Shown piece by piece: positions 1-8,954 of a DNA stretch of 64,000 nucleotides. Source of the DNA: an uncultured Campylobacter sp. (GTDB taxonomy: Bacteria > Campylobacterota > Campylobacteria > Campylobacterales > Campylobacteraceae); the NCBI RefSeq assembly GCF_937959485.1, contig NZ_CALGPY010000007.1:62001-126000 (forward strand). The letters are read 5' to 3'. The notes under the pieces were generated by a model, which was not told the DNA's origin, did no database searches, and worked only from the letters and a program-made list of their open reading frames with translations. How positions within the stretch are numbered: position 1 is the stretch's first letter; the number at the start of each line of letters is the position of its first letter. A program made the translations under genes and the position numbers.

Positions 1-929
1 TGCATAGCGCGATGGACCGCGTACGCGATCTCTACGGCTTTTCGGACGATTTTACGATTTTATTTTTGCAAGGCGGCGCGAGCCTGCAATTCGCGCAGGT
101 GCCGATGAACCTATACGCAGGCGGCGTCGCAGAATACGCCAACACGGGCAACTGGACGAGCAAGGCGATCAAGGAAGCGGGCGTGCTCGGCATAAACTAC
201 CGCGTGGTCGCAAGCAGCGAGGATAGTAAATTCGACCGCATCCCCGAGATTAAATTTTCTGACGACGCCGATTACGGCTACATCTGCTCGAATAACACGA
301 TCTACGGCACGCAGTATCCGCAGCTGCCGCAGTGCGGCTGTCCGCTCGTGGTTGATAGCTCGAGCGATCTGTTTTCGCGCCCCGTGGATCTTGGCAGCGT
401 GGGGATGTTTTACGGCGGCATTCAGAAAAACGGCGGCCCCGCGGGCGTCACGATGGTTGCGATCCGCAAGGATCTGCTGGACCGCGCAAATCCCAAAACG
501 CCGATGATCCTGCGCTACAAGACGCAGGCGGACGCGGACTCGATGAGCAACACCCCGAATACTTTCGGAATTTACATGCTAAATTTAATGCTCAGCTGGA
601 TCAAGGACGAGATCGGCGGGCTCGCGGCGATGCACGAGCGCAACAAGCGCAAAGCGGCGCTACTCTACGGCGCGATCGATGCTAGCGGCGGCTTCTACCG
701 CGGCCACGCGCAAAAAACTAGCCGCAGCCTGATGAACGTGAGCTTTAATATCGTAGACGCCGCGCTTGAGCCGGTTTTCGTCGCGCAAGCGGAGGCGGAG
801 GGGATGATCGGGCTTAAAGGACACCGCGTCTTAGGCGGCATCCGCGCCTCGATCTACAACGCGATAAACTACGAGGACGTAGAAAAACTGGTCTCCTTTA
901 TGAGCGAGTTTGCGCGCAAAAACGGCTAG
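1..929 (+). CDS. serC: phosphoserine aminotransferase, 5'-truncated by window edge
   Basis: This is the C-terminal ~308 residues of SerC, the PLP-dependent enzyme that converts 3-phosphohydroxypyruvate and glutamate to 3-phosphoserine in serine synthesis (and acts in some PLP pathways). The frame is open upstream of the first in-window ATG (codons read H-S-A-M-D-R-V-R-D-L-Y), so that ATG is internal and roughly 50 residues lie outside the window. The Schiff-base lysine sits in GIQKNGGPAG (about 434-443), and the fold shows SerC-type segments such as FLQGGASLQFAQVPMN and the C-terminal LKGHRVLGGIRASIYNA. It ends with TAG at 927-929. No partner gene follows closely. Confidence 0.93.
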   Translation, partial: HSAMDRVRDLYGFSDDFTILFLQGGASLQFAQVPMNLYAGGVAEYANTGNWTSKAIKEAGVLGINYRVVASSEDSKFDRIPEIKFSDDADYGYICSNNTIYGTQYPQLPQCGCPLVVDSSSDLFSRPVDLGSVGMFYGGIQKNGGPAGVTMVAIRKDLLDRANPKTPMILRYKTQADADSMSNTPNTFGIYMLNLMLSWIKDEIGGLAAMHERNKRKAALLYGAIDASGGFYRGHAQKTSRSLMNVSFNIVDAALEPVFVAQAEAEGMIGLKGHRVLGGIRASIYNAINYEDVEKLVSFMSEFARKNG

Positions 930-1352
930 CGGCGGTTAAATTTAGGGGGTTTGAGCGCGGCTCGCGCTTATAGGCGAGATTGTTTAGTATCTGCGCTTAC
1001 CTTGTCGCCGAGCTAGTGTTTTGCCATAGCCCTCGCTTTTATAGCCGGTATTTTACGGCGGAAATAGCTTTGATGCGGCTTGGATTTCGTCGCTAGAATT
1101 TTATTGAAGATGAGATTTTTGAGATTTTATGATGTTAAAATTTTGCATTGGATGAAGTTTGATTGCTTTGATTTTACAGCGGCGAGCAGACTTGGTGCTG
1201 CTGGGAATTAGGTAGGATTTAACATCTAAAACGCTATTATCAGTGTTCGAGGATGGAAGGCGGTTTATTTATTTAGGCGCAAGTTTAGCATATCTGGCGT
1301 CTAAATTTAAGCTTAATCCTAAAAACGGGCAAAATTAAATGAAAGGATTTAA
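930..1352. other. intergenic spacer, no gene seen
   Basis: 423 bp between serC and the DUF333 gene. It is rich in AAATTT-type words and has no ORF with a ribosome-binding site and no clear terminator. The promoter of the downstream small gene should lie in its last 100 bp. Confidence 0.6.
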
Positions 1353-1592
1353 ATGAGTTTTAAGAGATTTTTTGCAGTGGCGCTTGTGGTGGGTGCTTTC
1401 GCTTCGGTGAGCGCAGAGGCTAGCGCTGCTGGGGATTTTTGTATCAAAAACGGCGGCGAGCTGATCGTCCGCAAAGACGGCAACGGCGTGGATTACACCG
1501 TTTGTAAGCTGCCTGACGGCACGATGATCGACGCTGAAGAATTTTATAAAACGGGCGGCGATTTGAGTAAATTTAAGAGCGTAAATCGATAG
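1353..1592 (+). CDS. small exported DUF333-family protein
   Basis: 79 residues. An N-terminal Sec signal peptide (MSFKRFFAVALVVGAFASVSAEASA) is followed by a short domain reading FCIKNGGELIVRKDG and YTVCKLPDGTMIDAEEFY. This two-cysteine pattern with a C-x-K/L-PDG segment is typical of DUF333 proteins (sometimes labelled putative hemolysin). The two cysteines could form a disulfide in the periplasm. GAAAGGA lies a few bases upstream of the ATG and supports this start. The gene is monocistronic. Function is unknown; the hemolysin label in databases is not experimentally grounded as far as I know. Confidence 0.8.
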   Translation: MSFKRFFAVALVVGAFASVSAEASAAGDFCIKNGGELIVRKDGNGVDYTVCKLPDGTMIDAEEFYKTGGDLSKFKSVNR

Positions 1593-2037
1593 AATTTTAT
1601 CGATTGTGAGATTTGCGGCAGCGAAATTCCATAAAATTCTGCGGCGAAATTCTGCTTTAAAATTTAGATGAATTTCAACTAGCAAGCGTTGGCGAGAGTG
1701 AATTCTCGGGCGCCACAAACGAAGTGATGGCAGCAGAGTGATGGAAAAAATTCAATTATCCAAACATCAACGATATGTTGAGATTTTGCTCTAGCAAGGT
1801 GCTGAAAGCGGCGGCTACGCAAAGCAGAAATATTTTAAGCGACTTGACGCGACGTAGACAACCTGCTAGATTGCTTGATTACGACGCAGATTTTTTGGAT
1901 ATGCGATAAGCATTTGTGCCCATACTTGCTGAACTTAAATTTTAGCCGTTCGTGGACGTCGCTCGCTTCCTTTTTTTTGAAAGACTCAAATTTTAGTCGC
2001 CTGTGAGCGCCCATTCGCTTCCTTTGCCCGCGTAAAT
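1593..2037. other. intergenic spacer between convergent genes
   Basis: 445 bp between the DUF333 gene (+) and the 228-residue hypothetical gene (-). A minus-strand frame covering 1335-1718 is the shadow of the DUF333 gene. No RNA gene, repeat array or strong terminator is visible. Confidence 0.55.
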
Positions 2038-2724
2038 TTAGCGCGTAAAAACCACGACCTCGCCGCGCTCAAACGCGATCTGTCGTCCCGCTAGATATAG
2101 CTCGAAGTAGGGCTTCAAAAAGTCCTCCTGCGGCCTTTGCGCGTAGTTTGGATACTGCAAGTACGCCGAGAGCAGGTAGTCGCAGTTGATCGAATAATAC
2201 GCCTCGCCGAGCACCCATAGCTTTGCATCGAGCTTAGGCGCGTCTAGCATCCACTCCGTGATCGCCTCATAGACGGCATCCGCAAGCCTATCTTTGTTAT
2301 GCGCGAGATCAAAGCTCTCCTGCACGCGCGCGGATTTTACTTGCTCAAGCATCTCTAAAAGCTCGTTCTTGCCTAGAAACTCGGCAAAAATTTTTAAATT
2401 TCGAACGTGCGCTAAAGCTAGGCTCTTAAGCGCTTCGCCACCAAATTTCGGATCCTGCGGCGGGCAAAAATACCCGGGCGCCATGCCCTGATCGAACGCC
2501 TCTCGCGTCTGCTGCTCCGTAACTGCATATATCGGCATTATGCGCGCTTGCAGCTCAGCGCCGTTTTGCAGCGGCGCAAACACCGCCTCGACGCCCGCAC
2601 CCTCAGGCATAAAGCACTGAAAAAGCCCGTAAAGCTTATCCTGCAGATCGATCTCTTCGCAATCTAAGCTTAAATCTAGCCCCGCAGCCTCGTCAATGCG
2701 GCGCGCGTACTCGAAATTCGTCAT
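2038..2724 (-). CDS. hypothetical cytosolic protein
   Basis: 228 residues, acidic, with no signal peptide and no membrane segment. I do not recognise a named family. It is rich in Leu/Ala/Glu and predicted mostly helical, with aromatic clusters such as MAPGYFCPPQDPKFGGEAL and a tyrosine-rich stretch near the C-terminus (AYYSINCDYLLSAYLQYPNY). Codon use matches neighbouring housekeeping genes, so it is probably a true lineage-conserved gene. The start ATG is preceded on its strand by AAAAGGGCGAAA, an acceptable Shine-Dalgarno. It stands alone between long spacers. Confidence 0.7.
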   Translation of the reverse strand: MTNFEYARRIDEAAGLDLSLDCEEIDLQDKLYGLFQCFMPEGAGVEAVFAPLQNGAELQARIMPIYAVTEQQTREAFDQGMAPGYFCPPQDPKFGGEALKSLALAHVRNLKIFAEFLGKNELLEMLEQVKSARVQESFDLAHNKDRLADAVYEAITEWMLDAPKLDAKLWVLGEAYYSINCDYLLSAYLQYPNYAQRPQEDFLKPYFELYLAGRQIAFERGEVVVFTR

Positions 2725-3317
2725 TTTCGCCCTTTTAAATTTTGGTCGTCAAAGCGTTTGCGTGGAATTTTACCTAAATTTTGCGTATTTGCCGAATTAA
2801 AATTTATGCGCGATGAGATTTTTATGGAATTTAAAATTTAGCGGTTCGGTTCGGGTTTGATCCTACGACAAAATGACGGGGCGATGAGCGGCGACGGGTT
2901 GTCGTGCGGGCGGTTAATAGCGGTGGATGGGTATCGCGCAGCGGGAGAGCGGCGCCCGACGGCGGCACCTACGGCACGTGACGACGGGCGATAACCGATG
3001 ATCGCGACCGCAGCGCTCGCAGTCCACTTGCTCGCAGAAGCGGATTTTAACGCTCAGGCCGTCGCAAAATGGCGGGCGGTGTATTGGATGATGGCAGCGC
3101 TCGTAGCGCCCGTGATGAATGCTGTATTTTTCACAATCCCTCCTTCGGTAGAAATTTATTAAATTTAGCTCGCCCTTTTACCGCTTGCATTAGTAGTGTC
3201 CTTCCATCTACTGGCCGTATCGCCGAAGAGGCGCAAACGCAGCATGCAATGTAATTTTACAGATCTTTTTATTTTTGCTAATTTTAACTAAAATTAGCAA
3301 AATTTTAAAGGAAAGAT
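2725..3317. other. GC-rich spacer with degenerate repeat-like words
   Basis: 593 bp without a credible gene. The stretch 2880-3110 contains ATGAGCGGCGACG and TATTGGATGATGGC words that recur in variant form at about 4171-4210. The two spacers flanking the YcxB-like genes may therefore share an old repeated element. A small frame at 3069-3254 has no ribosome-binding site and unusual composition, and I do not accept it. Confidence 0.45.
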
Positions 3318-3656
3318 ATGTTGATTTCTTACTCGCTACAAGATAACCGGAAATTTGCTAAAATGAGAACTAGAATTTCGCGCAGAATTTATAAAGGGAG
3401 CAAGTTCATCCGCGCCGTCTGCGCGACAGATTTGCTTTTCGCTTTTGCGTTTTCGGCTTGCCTTTTTATTTTTGAGGATGATTGGATAGAGTTTTTACGC
3501 GAGTACTATGGTGATAAGTCCTGGATAAAGAGCTTAGGAGCTATCTTGCCTACTGCTTGCTCAGTTTTTTATATTTATGCTATTTGCGTTAGATCGTGGC
3601 TACTAAATTCCGCGATATATAATAAGAATAAAAATGTCACTTTTCGGCGATTTTAG
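3318..3656 (+). CDS. membrane part of a probable YcxB-like protein (5' fragment)
   Basis: 112 residues. A basic N-terminus (MLISYSLQDNRKFAKMRTRISRR) is followed by two membrane segments at about residues 37-53 and 75-95. TAAAGGAAAGATATG gives a strong ribosome-binding site for this start. The frame stops inside the next ORF, which encodes a small beta-rich domain. Together they have the layout of YcxB-family proteins: two TM helices, then a cytosolic domain ending in a (V/I)PxxAF segment. Removing one A from the A5 run at 3629-3633 fuses the two into about 190 residues. This may be one gene split by a frameshift or two coupled genes. Family assignment is tentative. Confidence 0.55.
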   Translation: MLISYSLQDNRKFAKMRTRISRRIYKGSKFIRAVCATDLLFAFAFSACLFIFEDDWIEFLREYYGDKSWIKSLGAILPTACSVFYIYAICVRSWLLNSAIYNKNKNVTFRRF

Positions 3657-3888
3657 CATTGAAATTTCAGACGATTTAAAGGGGCAATTTATATTCGTAA
3701 GCGAGCGAGATACGCTCATTTATGATGCGGAATTTTGTGAGGTGGTAATGGAGCGCGATTTTTTGGTAATTTTGCTGGAAGGAAGTCTTTTTATCGCCGT
3801 ACCCAACGAAGCGTTTAAAGAAATAAGCAAAGAGGAATTTGCTGCGAAATTAAATAAAACAATAAGTGAGGCAAAAAGCGAAATTTAA
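3634..3888 (+). CDS. cytosolic part of a probable YcxB-like protein (3' fragment)
   Basis: 84 residues, overlapping the upstream ORF by 23 bp in the +1 frame. It is beta-rich and reads GDFSIEISDD ... FLVILLEGSLFIAVPNEAF KEISKEEFAAKL. The VPNEAF segment followed by a charged helix resembles the C-terminal end of YcxB-like domains, in which a membrane-proximal beta domain ends with a (V/I)PxxAF motif. The ATG has only a weak ribosome-binding site, which favours a broken single gene over an independent one. Function of the family is unknown. Confidence 0.5.
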   Translation: MSLFGDFSIEISDDLKGQFIFVSERDTLIYDAEFCEVVMERDFLVILLEGSLFIAVPNEAFKEISKEEFAAKLNKTISEAKSEI

Positions 3889-4496
3889 AAAGCTATGGGC
3901 AGATAGAACGGATATGATTGCGATCACAATGGAATCTTAGCCATAATGAAATTTTATCCGTTGCTTGCAAATCTTTTGCTATTTTTGTCTTAAAAATTTT
4001 TGCTAAAGAATTTTATTTATGCTTACGAGCGCATAGTAAAAGTACCGCACTAAAATTTATTAAGCTCGGTAATGTCCTCTTGAGAGTGCGTCTAAAATAT
4101 TTCTATGCTCACGCTCCGCACCGCTGCGGCGGTGCGGTAATGAGCGACGATAGATAAGTTGTCGCGCGGCTATGAGCGGCGACGATCAGCGTATTGGATA
4201 ATGGCGGCTGCTGTAGTACTTGCAGGCAGCTCGCTTGCAAAAGGTTTTTCGTGCTCATAGCGCGCATTAGCGGCGCAAAGTCGGCGGCATTATTGGATCC
4301 GTTGCGCGCGAAATGAAATTTTATCGTTTAAATTTTAGAGCAAGACCTGCGCCTGCAGCGGCAAATTTGCTTGTAGTAATGAAATTTATCGTCCAAATTT
4401 AGTAAAAGATAAAATTCCAAACCGCGCATTAAGTAGTGTGAAATTTTATTTGGTTTTGTTTCACCGCGCAGCGGTTTGCGCGGCTTGCTTTAAATT
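3889..4496. other. spacer with a GC-rich hairpin
   Basis: 608 bp between the YcxB-like ORFs and the convergent flavodoxin gene. A perfect 8-bp stem (CCGCACCG/CGGTGCGG, 4116-4137, 6-nt loop) is the only clear structure; no T-run follows it. Words near 4171-4210 resemble those near 2890 and 3080. I see no convincing gene; the frame at 3918-4157 lacks a ribosome-binding site. Confidence 0.5.
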
Positions 4497-5000
4497 TTAT
4501 TCTATCCCCGCAAATGCTGCTTTTGCGTCCGCCAGATCCTTCTCGTCGGGGTGTTTCGCAGCCTCCGCCCAGCGCGCAAGTCGCTCGGGGGTGATAGGGT
4601 GGGGCGAGTTGCCGCCGGCCGCCATTTTGCGCATCATTTCAAGTAGATTCGGATCGATCGCGCCCTGGCAGGCAAACTCCCTTATGATCTCGTTGCCGTT
4701 TGCTTTAAGCCCCTCTTCAAAGGTATCCAGGCACTTGCGCGAGTGCTCGCCGTCCGGCTCCGCGCCCAAAGTCATAAAAACGCCAAGCTTTTTGCCGTGA
4801 ATCTTGCGTAAAAAGCGCATAAATTTCGCTTCGGCTTCTCCCTTATCGACGTAAAAGCCTAAGGCTATGAAGTCGTAATCATCGACCTCGCCTTCAAAGT
4901 CGCGGAAATTTAGACTCTCGCAGCCTAGTTGCTCGGCGATCGCGTCGCCCACCTTTTTCGTGTTACCCGTTTGCGAGGTGTAAAGCACGATTTTTTTCAT
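4497..5000 (-). CDS. flavodoxin of the heme-degradation operon (HmuF-like)
   Basis: 167 residues, a single flavodoxin-like domain. The FMN phosphate loop is YTSQTGNTKKVGDAIA at residues 7-22 (T/S-x-T-G-N-T pattern). The central strand is DYDFIALGFYVDKG, and a helical C-terminal extension follows (TPERLARWAEAAKHPDEKDL). Its start overlaps the stop of the upstream radical-SAM gene by 4 bp, so it is translationally coupled as the last gene of the heme operon. In Fusobacterium, an hmuTUV-hmuW-hmuF operon pairs a HutW-type enzyme with a flavodoxin electron donor, and the arrangement here matches. Inferred role: one-electron donor to the radical-SAM heme-degrading enzyme. Confidence 0.72.
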   Translation of the reverse strand: MKKIVLYTSQTGNTKKVGDAIAEQLGCESLNFRDFEGEVDDYDFIALGFYVDKGEAEAKFMRFLRKIHGKKLGVFMTLGAEPDGEHSRKCLDTFEEGLKANGNEIIREFACQGAIDPNLLEMMRKMAAGGNSPHPITPERLARWAEAAKHPDEKDLADAKAAFAGIE

Positions 5001-6211
5001 ACAAAATCCTTTCTAATAATGTTTGCTATCTCTTCGTTGATGTTGTTGCCCCAAAAAATTCCGTCCAAGTTTAAGACCGATTTTCCATCCTTAAGCTCCA
5101 AAAGCCCCCAGCTTTGAAATTCTTTGAGCTTTTGTACTACTTCGTCGTAAATATTCGCGCTTAGGGCCTCTTTTAGCTCGTTTAAGCTTACGATCGGGTA
5201 TTGAAACAGATTGCTTAGCACGCCGTATGCGCTTTCGCGCTCATCGATTCGCGAGATCATCTTGTGTCCCGACACGCCGTAAATTCCGAAGCCCGCTACG
5301 TGTCCGCCCGCGCCGTTGCCGATAGGCAGGATATCCGTGCCCTTGTGGCTTAGCTTGATGTAGCCGTAGTTATCGCGACCTTTTCGAGCAAGCTTAGTAA
5401 GCTCCAAAACCTCGAAATTCCCGCTTTGCAGCAGCGCCTCCGCGAAAGCGTGGTGCAGCTTCTTATCGATCTCTAGATCATAGTAGGAGGTGTCGATCTT
5501 TTTGGATAGCTCCGAGCCTTCGAAAAACATTAGCGAGTAAAAGCTAGCGCTATCAAGTCCCAGCTCATCTACGTAGCGCGCGTCCTCTAGCGCTTCCTCC
5601 ACGCTTTCGTTGGGGAAATTGTAGATGATGTCGCAGCAGAGCATGCCGTCAAATTTTTCTCTAAGCTCCTTCAGTCGCTCGATTGCGCGAGCGGGCTTAT
5701 GCACGCGGTTTAAAAGCGCGCGCCCCTGTCTGCTGAAGGTCTGCACGCCGATGCTAAAGCGATTTACGCCGAAGCTTTGCAGAGCGAGCGCTTTTTGCGT
5801 ATCTAGATTATGTAGCGTGGTTTCTATGCTGATCTCGCAGTCGTCCGCGATCTTGAAATTTTTATGCAGCGCGCCCAGAACCTTTTCGAAGTGCGTCTCG
5901 CTAAAGACGCTCGGCGTGCCGCCGCCGAAGTAGATACTTTTGATCTTTTTGGTGTCGAAGTAGGGCATCTCGCCGTAGTCTTTGATCTGGCGAATCAAAA
6001 ATTTAGCGTATTCATCCAGCTCGTCGCCGAGTTTGGAGCGCATCATCGAGCAAAACGAGCAGATGTTGTCGCAAAACGGCACATGCAGATAGATCACGCA
6101 ATCGCTGTCTTTTGAGGGCTGCTCCAGCGCGTCGAACAGCTCGTTTTCGCTCGCGGAGACGCTCTCGAAAAGCTTGGAGCGATGGTGGGATTTAATGCGT
6201 TCTTTAAACAT
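4997..6211 (-). CDS. hutW: anaerobic heme-degrading radical SAM enzyme, HutW/ChuW/HmuW family
   Basis: 404 residues. The radical-SAM cluster motif CDNICSFC (CX3CX2C) is near residues 47-54, followed by the HemN-like segments SIYFGGGTPSVF and SIGVQTFSRQGRALLNR. These proteins resemble oxygen-independent coproporphyrinogen oxidase but use SAM radical chemistry to open heme without oxygen, releasing iron. Placement directly behind three heme-transport genes (one base after the binding-protein gene) and overlapping a flavodoxin by 4 bp makes HutW/HmuW more likely than HemN/HemW. The family is typically about 440 residues; this one is slightly short. It acts in the cytosol. The substrate is inferred from context, not shown by sequence. 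Confidence 0.78.
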   Translation of the reverse strand: MFKERIKSHHRSKLFESVSASENELFDALEQPSKDSDCVIYLHVPFCDNICSFCSMMRSKLGDELDEYAKFLIRQIKDYGEMPYFDTKKIKSIYFGGGTPSVFSETHFEKVLGALHKNFKIADDCEISIETTLHNLDTQKALALQSFGVNRFSIGVQTFSRQGRALLNRVHKPARAIERLKELREKFDGMLCCDIIYNFPNESVEEALEDARYVDELGLDSASFYSLMFFEGSELSKKIDTSYYDLEIDKKLHHAFAEALLQSGNFEVLELTKLARKGRDNYGYIKLSHKGTDILPIGNGAGGHVAGFGIYGVSGHKMISRIDERESAYGVLSNLFQYPIVSLNELKEALSANIYDEVVQKLKEFQSWGLLELKDGKSVLNLDGIFWGNNINEEIANIIRKDFV

Positions 6212-6994
6212 CTATTTCGTTGCCTCCGCGTAAATTTCATCCACCGTCTCGCCGATCTGCGGGCTGCCCCGTAAGATGAGCGTCGGAGCTTTTAAAATTT
6301 TGCCCGATTTTACGGCTTTGGTATTTTTAAGGATCGGATTTGCTTTTAAAAAATCCTCTGTCTCGCCGCCCACAACTACGATTATATCGGGGTTTTGTTC
6401 TAAGATGTATTCGGCAGATACCGAAGGCGTGCTGCCTTTTAGGCCGTCTGCGATATTTTTGGCGCCTAGGCGAGCGAAGATATCGCCTACTAGGGTTTTG
6501 TCGTTAAAGGCCATAGTGGCGTTTGAGCCGAAAAATAGCGCTACTTTTTTGCCGCGAAGAGCGGGCTTGTCTGCAAAAATTCCATCCATCTGCGCGCAAA
6601 TTTTATCCGCCTCGCTCTCTTTTTTTACGATCGCGGCGACCTTCTTTACGTTTTGGCAGATCTCTGCGGTGGAGTTCGCATCCATCGCAAGGCTCTTAAG
6701 CCCTAGCTTTCGCAGATTCTCGCTAACGCCCGCTGAGTGAAAGCTCGTGATGACCAGATCGGGCTTAAGCTCGACGATCTTTTCTATATTCGGCTTTACG
6801 TAGGTGCCAACGCTAGGCAGTTTCGCGGTTTCTGCCTCCGGGCGGATCTTGCTCATCGAGGTAGTTGAGATCGCAGCGATCTGACCCTGCGCCCCCAAAG
6901 CGTAGATGATCTCGACTGCGGCGGGGTCGAGCACTACCAGGCCTTTGGCGAGCGCAAAACTCGCCGAAAGCAAAGCTATAAGAATTTTTTTCAC
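6212..6994 (-). CDS. heme/metal-chelate ABC transporter periplasmic binding protein (HmuT/ChuD-like)
   Basis: 260 residues. A Sec signal peptide (MKKILIALLSASFALAKG) precedes a class III (BtuF/FhuD-type) binding-protein fold with PAAVEIIYALGAQGQIAAIS, the central LKPDLVITSFHSAG segment, and PDIIVVVGGETEDF in the second lobe. The ATPase gene upstream overlaps it by 4 bp, and the radical-SAM gene starts at the next base after its stop. This fold serves heme, B12 and siderophores, so sequence alone does not fix the ligand; the heme-degradation genes downstream argue for heme. It would deliver ligand to the permease encoded two genes upstream. Confidence 0.8.
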   Translation of the reverse strand: MKKILIALLSASFALAKGLVVLDPAAVEIIYALGAQGQIAAISTTSMSKIRPEAETAKLPSVGTYVKPNIEKIVELKPDLVITSFHSAGVSENLRKLGLKSLAMDANSTAEICQNVKKVAAIVKKESEADKICAQMDGIFADKPALRGKKVALFFGSNATMAFNDKTLVGDIFARLGAKNIADGLKGSTPSVSAEYILEQNPDIIVVVGGETEDFLKANPILKNTKAVKSGKILKAPTLILRGSPQIGETVDEIYAEATK

Positions 6995-7764
6995 ATTTTC
7001 TCCTTTTGCGGTAAGATAAATTTAGTTCCTAAATTTTCGACTATCAGGGCATCAAAGCCGTAAATTTCTTTTATGATCTGCGGCGTAAAAAGCTCGCTCG
7101 CGCTACCGCGATACCTCACTGCGCCCTCTTTTAGCATCAAAATTTCATCGCAAAAAAGCGAGGCTAAATTTAGATCGTGCAGCACGATGACGCTCGTTAA
7201 ATTTAAAGAGCGCGTCAGGTTTTCGCAGATGCTCATCGCCTCGATGGCGTAGTTCATATCTAGCGCGCCCGTGGGCTCATCGAGCAGTAAAATTTCAGGC
7301 TCGCTGACGAGCGCTCTAGCAAGCAGCACGCGCCCAAACTCCCCGCCGCTTAGCTCAAATGCGCTACGCTCTAGGAATTTTTTCACGTCCAAAAGCTCTG
7401 CCATTTGCTCCACTTTAGCGTGATCGCTCGCATCGTAGCCGCTAAAGACGCTTTTTAATCGGCAAAATCTGCCCGCAAGCAAAATTTCTTTCACGCTAAG
7501 CGGTGCGGCGAGGGCTGTTTTTTGCGGCACGAATCCGATGAGCGCCGCAAGCTCTTTTAGACCGTATTCGCTTGCCCTTTTGCCGTTTATTTCGATGATA
7601 CCGCTTGCGGGCTTTAAAATTTGCAAGATATTTTTTAGCAAGGTGCTCTTGCCGCAGCCGTTAGGACCCAAAATCCCGTAAAATTTACCCTGTTCTAAAT
7701 TCAGACATACGTCTTGCAAAATCGCCCGCTTGCCGTAGCTGAAGTTTAGCCCGCTTACTTTCAT
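6991..7764 (-). CDS. heme ABC transporter ATP-binding protein (HmuV/ChuC-like)
   Basis: 257 residues of the FepC/BtuD type. Walker A is GPNGCGKSTLL (about residues 34-44), the Q-loop region is GFVPQKTAL, the signature is LSGGEFGRVLLARAL, Walker B is EILLLDEPTGALD, and the switch histidine lies in VIVLHDLNLA. Start and stop overlap the neighbouring genes by 4 bp each, so the three transporter genes are tightly coupled. It energises the import of heme or another iron chelate through the permease. The family is clear; substrate comes from context. Confidence 0.88.
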   Translation of the reverse strand: MKVSGLNFSYGKRAILQDVCLNLEQGKFYGILGPNGCGKSTLLKNILQILKPASGIIEINGKRASEYGLKELAALIGFVPQKTALAAPLSVKEILLAGRFCRLKSVFSGYDASDHAKVEQMAELLDVKKFLERSAFELSGGEFGRVLLARALVSEPEILLLDEPTGALDMNYAIEAMSICENLTRSLNLTSVIVLHDLNLASLFCDEILMLKEGAVRYRGSASELFTPQIIKEIYGFDALIVENLGTKFILPQKEKM

Positions 7765-8729
7765 GCGTGCTTCCTAAACGCAAGGTATAGGAAAAATGGC
7801 GCGCCGAAAAAGGAGGTCACCACGCCGATTGGAATTTCTACCGGCGATAGGATGTTTTTGGCTATGACATCGCAAAACAAAAGAAAAAGCCCGCCCGTAA
7901 GCGCGCTAGCGGGGATCAGCACGGCGTTGCTAGACGTGCGAAGCGCCATACGCAAGGTATGCGGGATGATGAGCCCCACGAAGCCTATCATTCCCGTAAA
8001 TGCGACCGAAAAGCCGATGATGAGCGAGGAGACGATAAGCAAGCTCTTTTTGGACTTCTCGACGTTTAGCCCCAGCGACTTCGCCTCCTCGTCGCCGTTT
8101 AAGATGATATTTAGCTCGTGGCGCTTCGCGTAAAAATACGCCATGCAAAACAGCAGCGGCGGCAGCAAAAGCGCGATCTTTTGCCAATTTGCACCGCCTA
8201 GATAGCCCATCATCCACGCCGTAATTCTAAAGCTATCCTCTCCGATGAGATAGACCGCAAAGGAGGTGAATGCGCCCAAAAACGAAGACACGGCGATACC
8301 TACGATCAGTAGCGTCGAGATCGAGCGGGTGTGGGCTGCGAGCTTAAAGATCACCAGCGAAAGCCCGCTCGCGGCCAAAAATGCGAAAATTCCGTAAAAA
8401 ACGTCGCTAAGCCCCAGCAGATAGGCTATGACCGCGCCGAAGGTCGCTGCCGAGGCGATGCCGATGATGTAGGGATCCGCAAGCGGGTTTAAAAACACGC
8501 TTTGCACTACCACGCCCGAAGTTGCCAGCAGCGCGCCTATTAAAATTCCAAGTACGAGGCGCGGTAGGCGCATTTGCGTTAAAATCAGCTGCTTGGTCTC
8601 GTCTATCTCGCCGAAGGTGAAAAATTTCACTATGTCGCCCAGCGAAATGCTCGCTCCGCCGCTACTTACGGCTACTAAAGCAAGCAATACGAAAGCTGCG
8701 ATTAAAAAGAGATAAAATTTAAAACTCAT
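7761..8729 (-). CDS. heme/iron-chelate ABC transporter permease, FecCD family (HmuU/ChuB-like)
   Basis: 322 residues with about nine or ten hydrophobic helices. It shows FecCD hallmarks: RLPRLVLGILIGALLATSGV near residues 53-72, NPLADPYIIGI after it, and GFVGLIIPHTLRM for ATPase coupling near the C-terminus. FecCD permeases are usually 320-350 residues, so it is full length. The stop overlaps the ATPase gene by 4 bp. The start ATG overlaps the stop of a short upstream frame by 4 bp (ATGA), suggesting coupling to that frame. A Fur-like box lies about 230 bp upstream. Confidence 0.88.
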   Translation of the reverse strand: MSFKFYLFLIAAFVLLALVAVSSGGASISLGDIVKFFTFGEIDETKQLILTQMRLPRLVLGILIGALLATSGVVVQSVFLNPLADPYIIGIASAATFGAVIAYLLGLSDVFYGIFAFLAASGLSLVIFKLAAHTRSISTLLIVGIAVSSFLGAFTSFAVYLIGEDSFRITAWMMGYLGGANWQKIALLLPPLLFCMAYFYAKRHELNIILNGDEEAKSLGLNVEKSKKSLLIVSSLIIGFSVAFTGMIGFVGLIIPHTLRMALRTSSNAVLIPASALTGGLFLLFCDVIAKNILSPVEIPIGVVTSFFGAPFFLYLAFRKHA

Positions 8730-8914
8730 AGCCCACCAGGCGAACTATACGCGCAGATTTCGTCGCGGCGGATATTTTTAAAATTTAAGCGGTGCCAAGA
8801 ATTTATGCGCGCGGAATTTATGAAATTTTCACGACTGGCGCCATCATTTTTGCAGCTTGCATAGCTTTTGATATGAGCGCGAAAAAGTACATAGACGCAC
8901 ACCTGATCCGGCAT
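8726..8914 (-). CDS. possible small leader gene of the heme operon
   Basis: 62 codons, with no recognisable family and ordinary composition (starts MPDQVCVYVLFRAH, cysteine at 3 positions). Two features lift it above a chance frame. A perfect AGGAGG lies six bases upstream of its ATG on the minus strand. Its TGA overlaps the permease ATG as ATGA, which would place it as the first translationally coupled gene of the heme operon. It could be a leader peptide or a decayed gene remnant. Similarity searches and ribosome profiling would decide. Confidence 0.38.
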   Translation of the reverse strand: MPDQVCVYVLFRAHIKSYASCKNDGASRENFINSARINSWHRLNFKNIRRDEICAYSSPGGL

Positions 8915-8954
8915 AAATTTCCTCCTAAAAGTATTCGCGATTTTTATTAAGAAA

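Noticed and set aside
3069..3254. Short plus-strand frame of 61 codons
   Set aside because: No ribosome-binding site, composition like the GC-rich spacer, and no recognisable features.
4116..4137. Perfect GC hairpin as terminator of the YcxB-like genes
   Set aside because: It is more than 200 bp from the stop and has no T-run, so I list it only as structure within the spacer.
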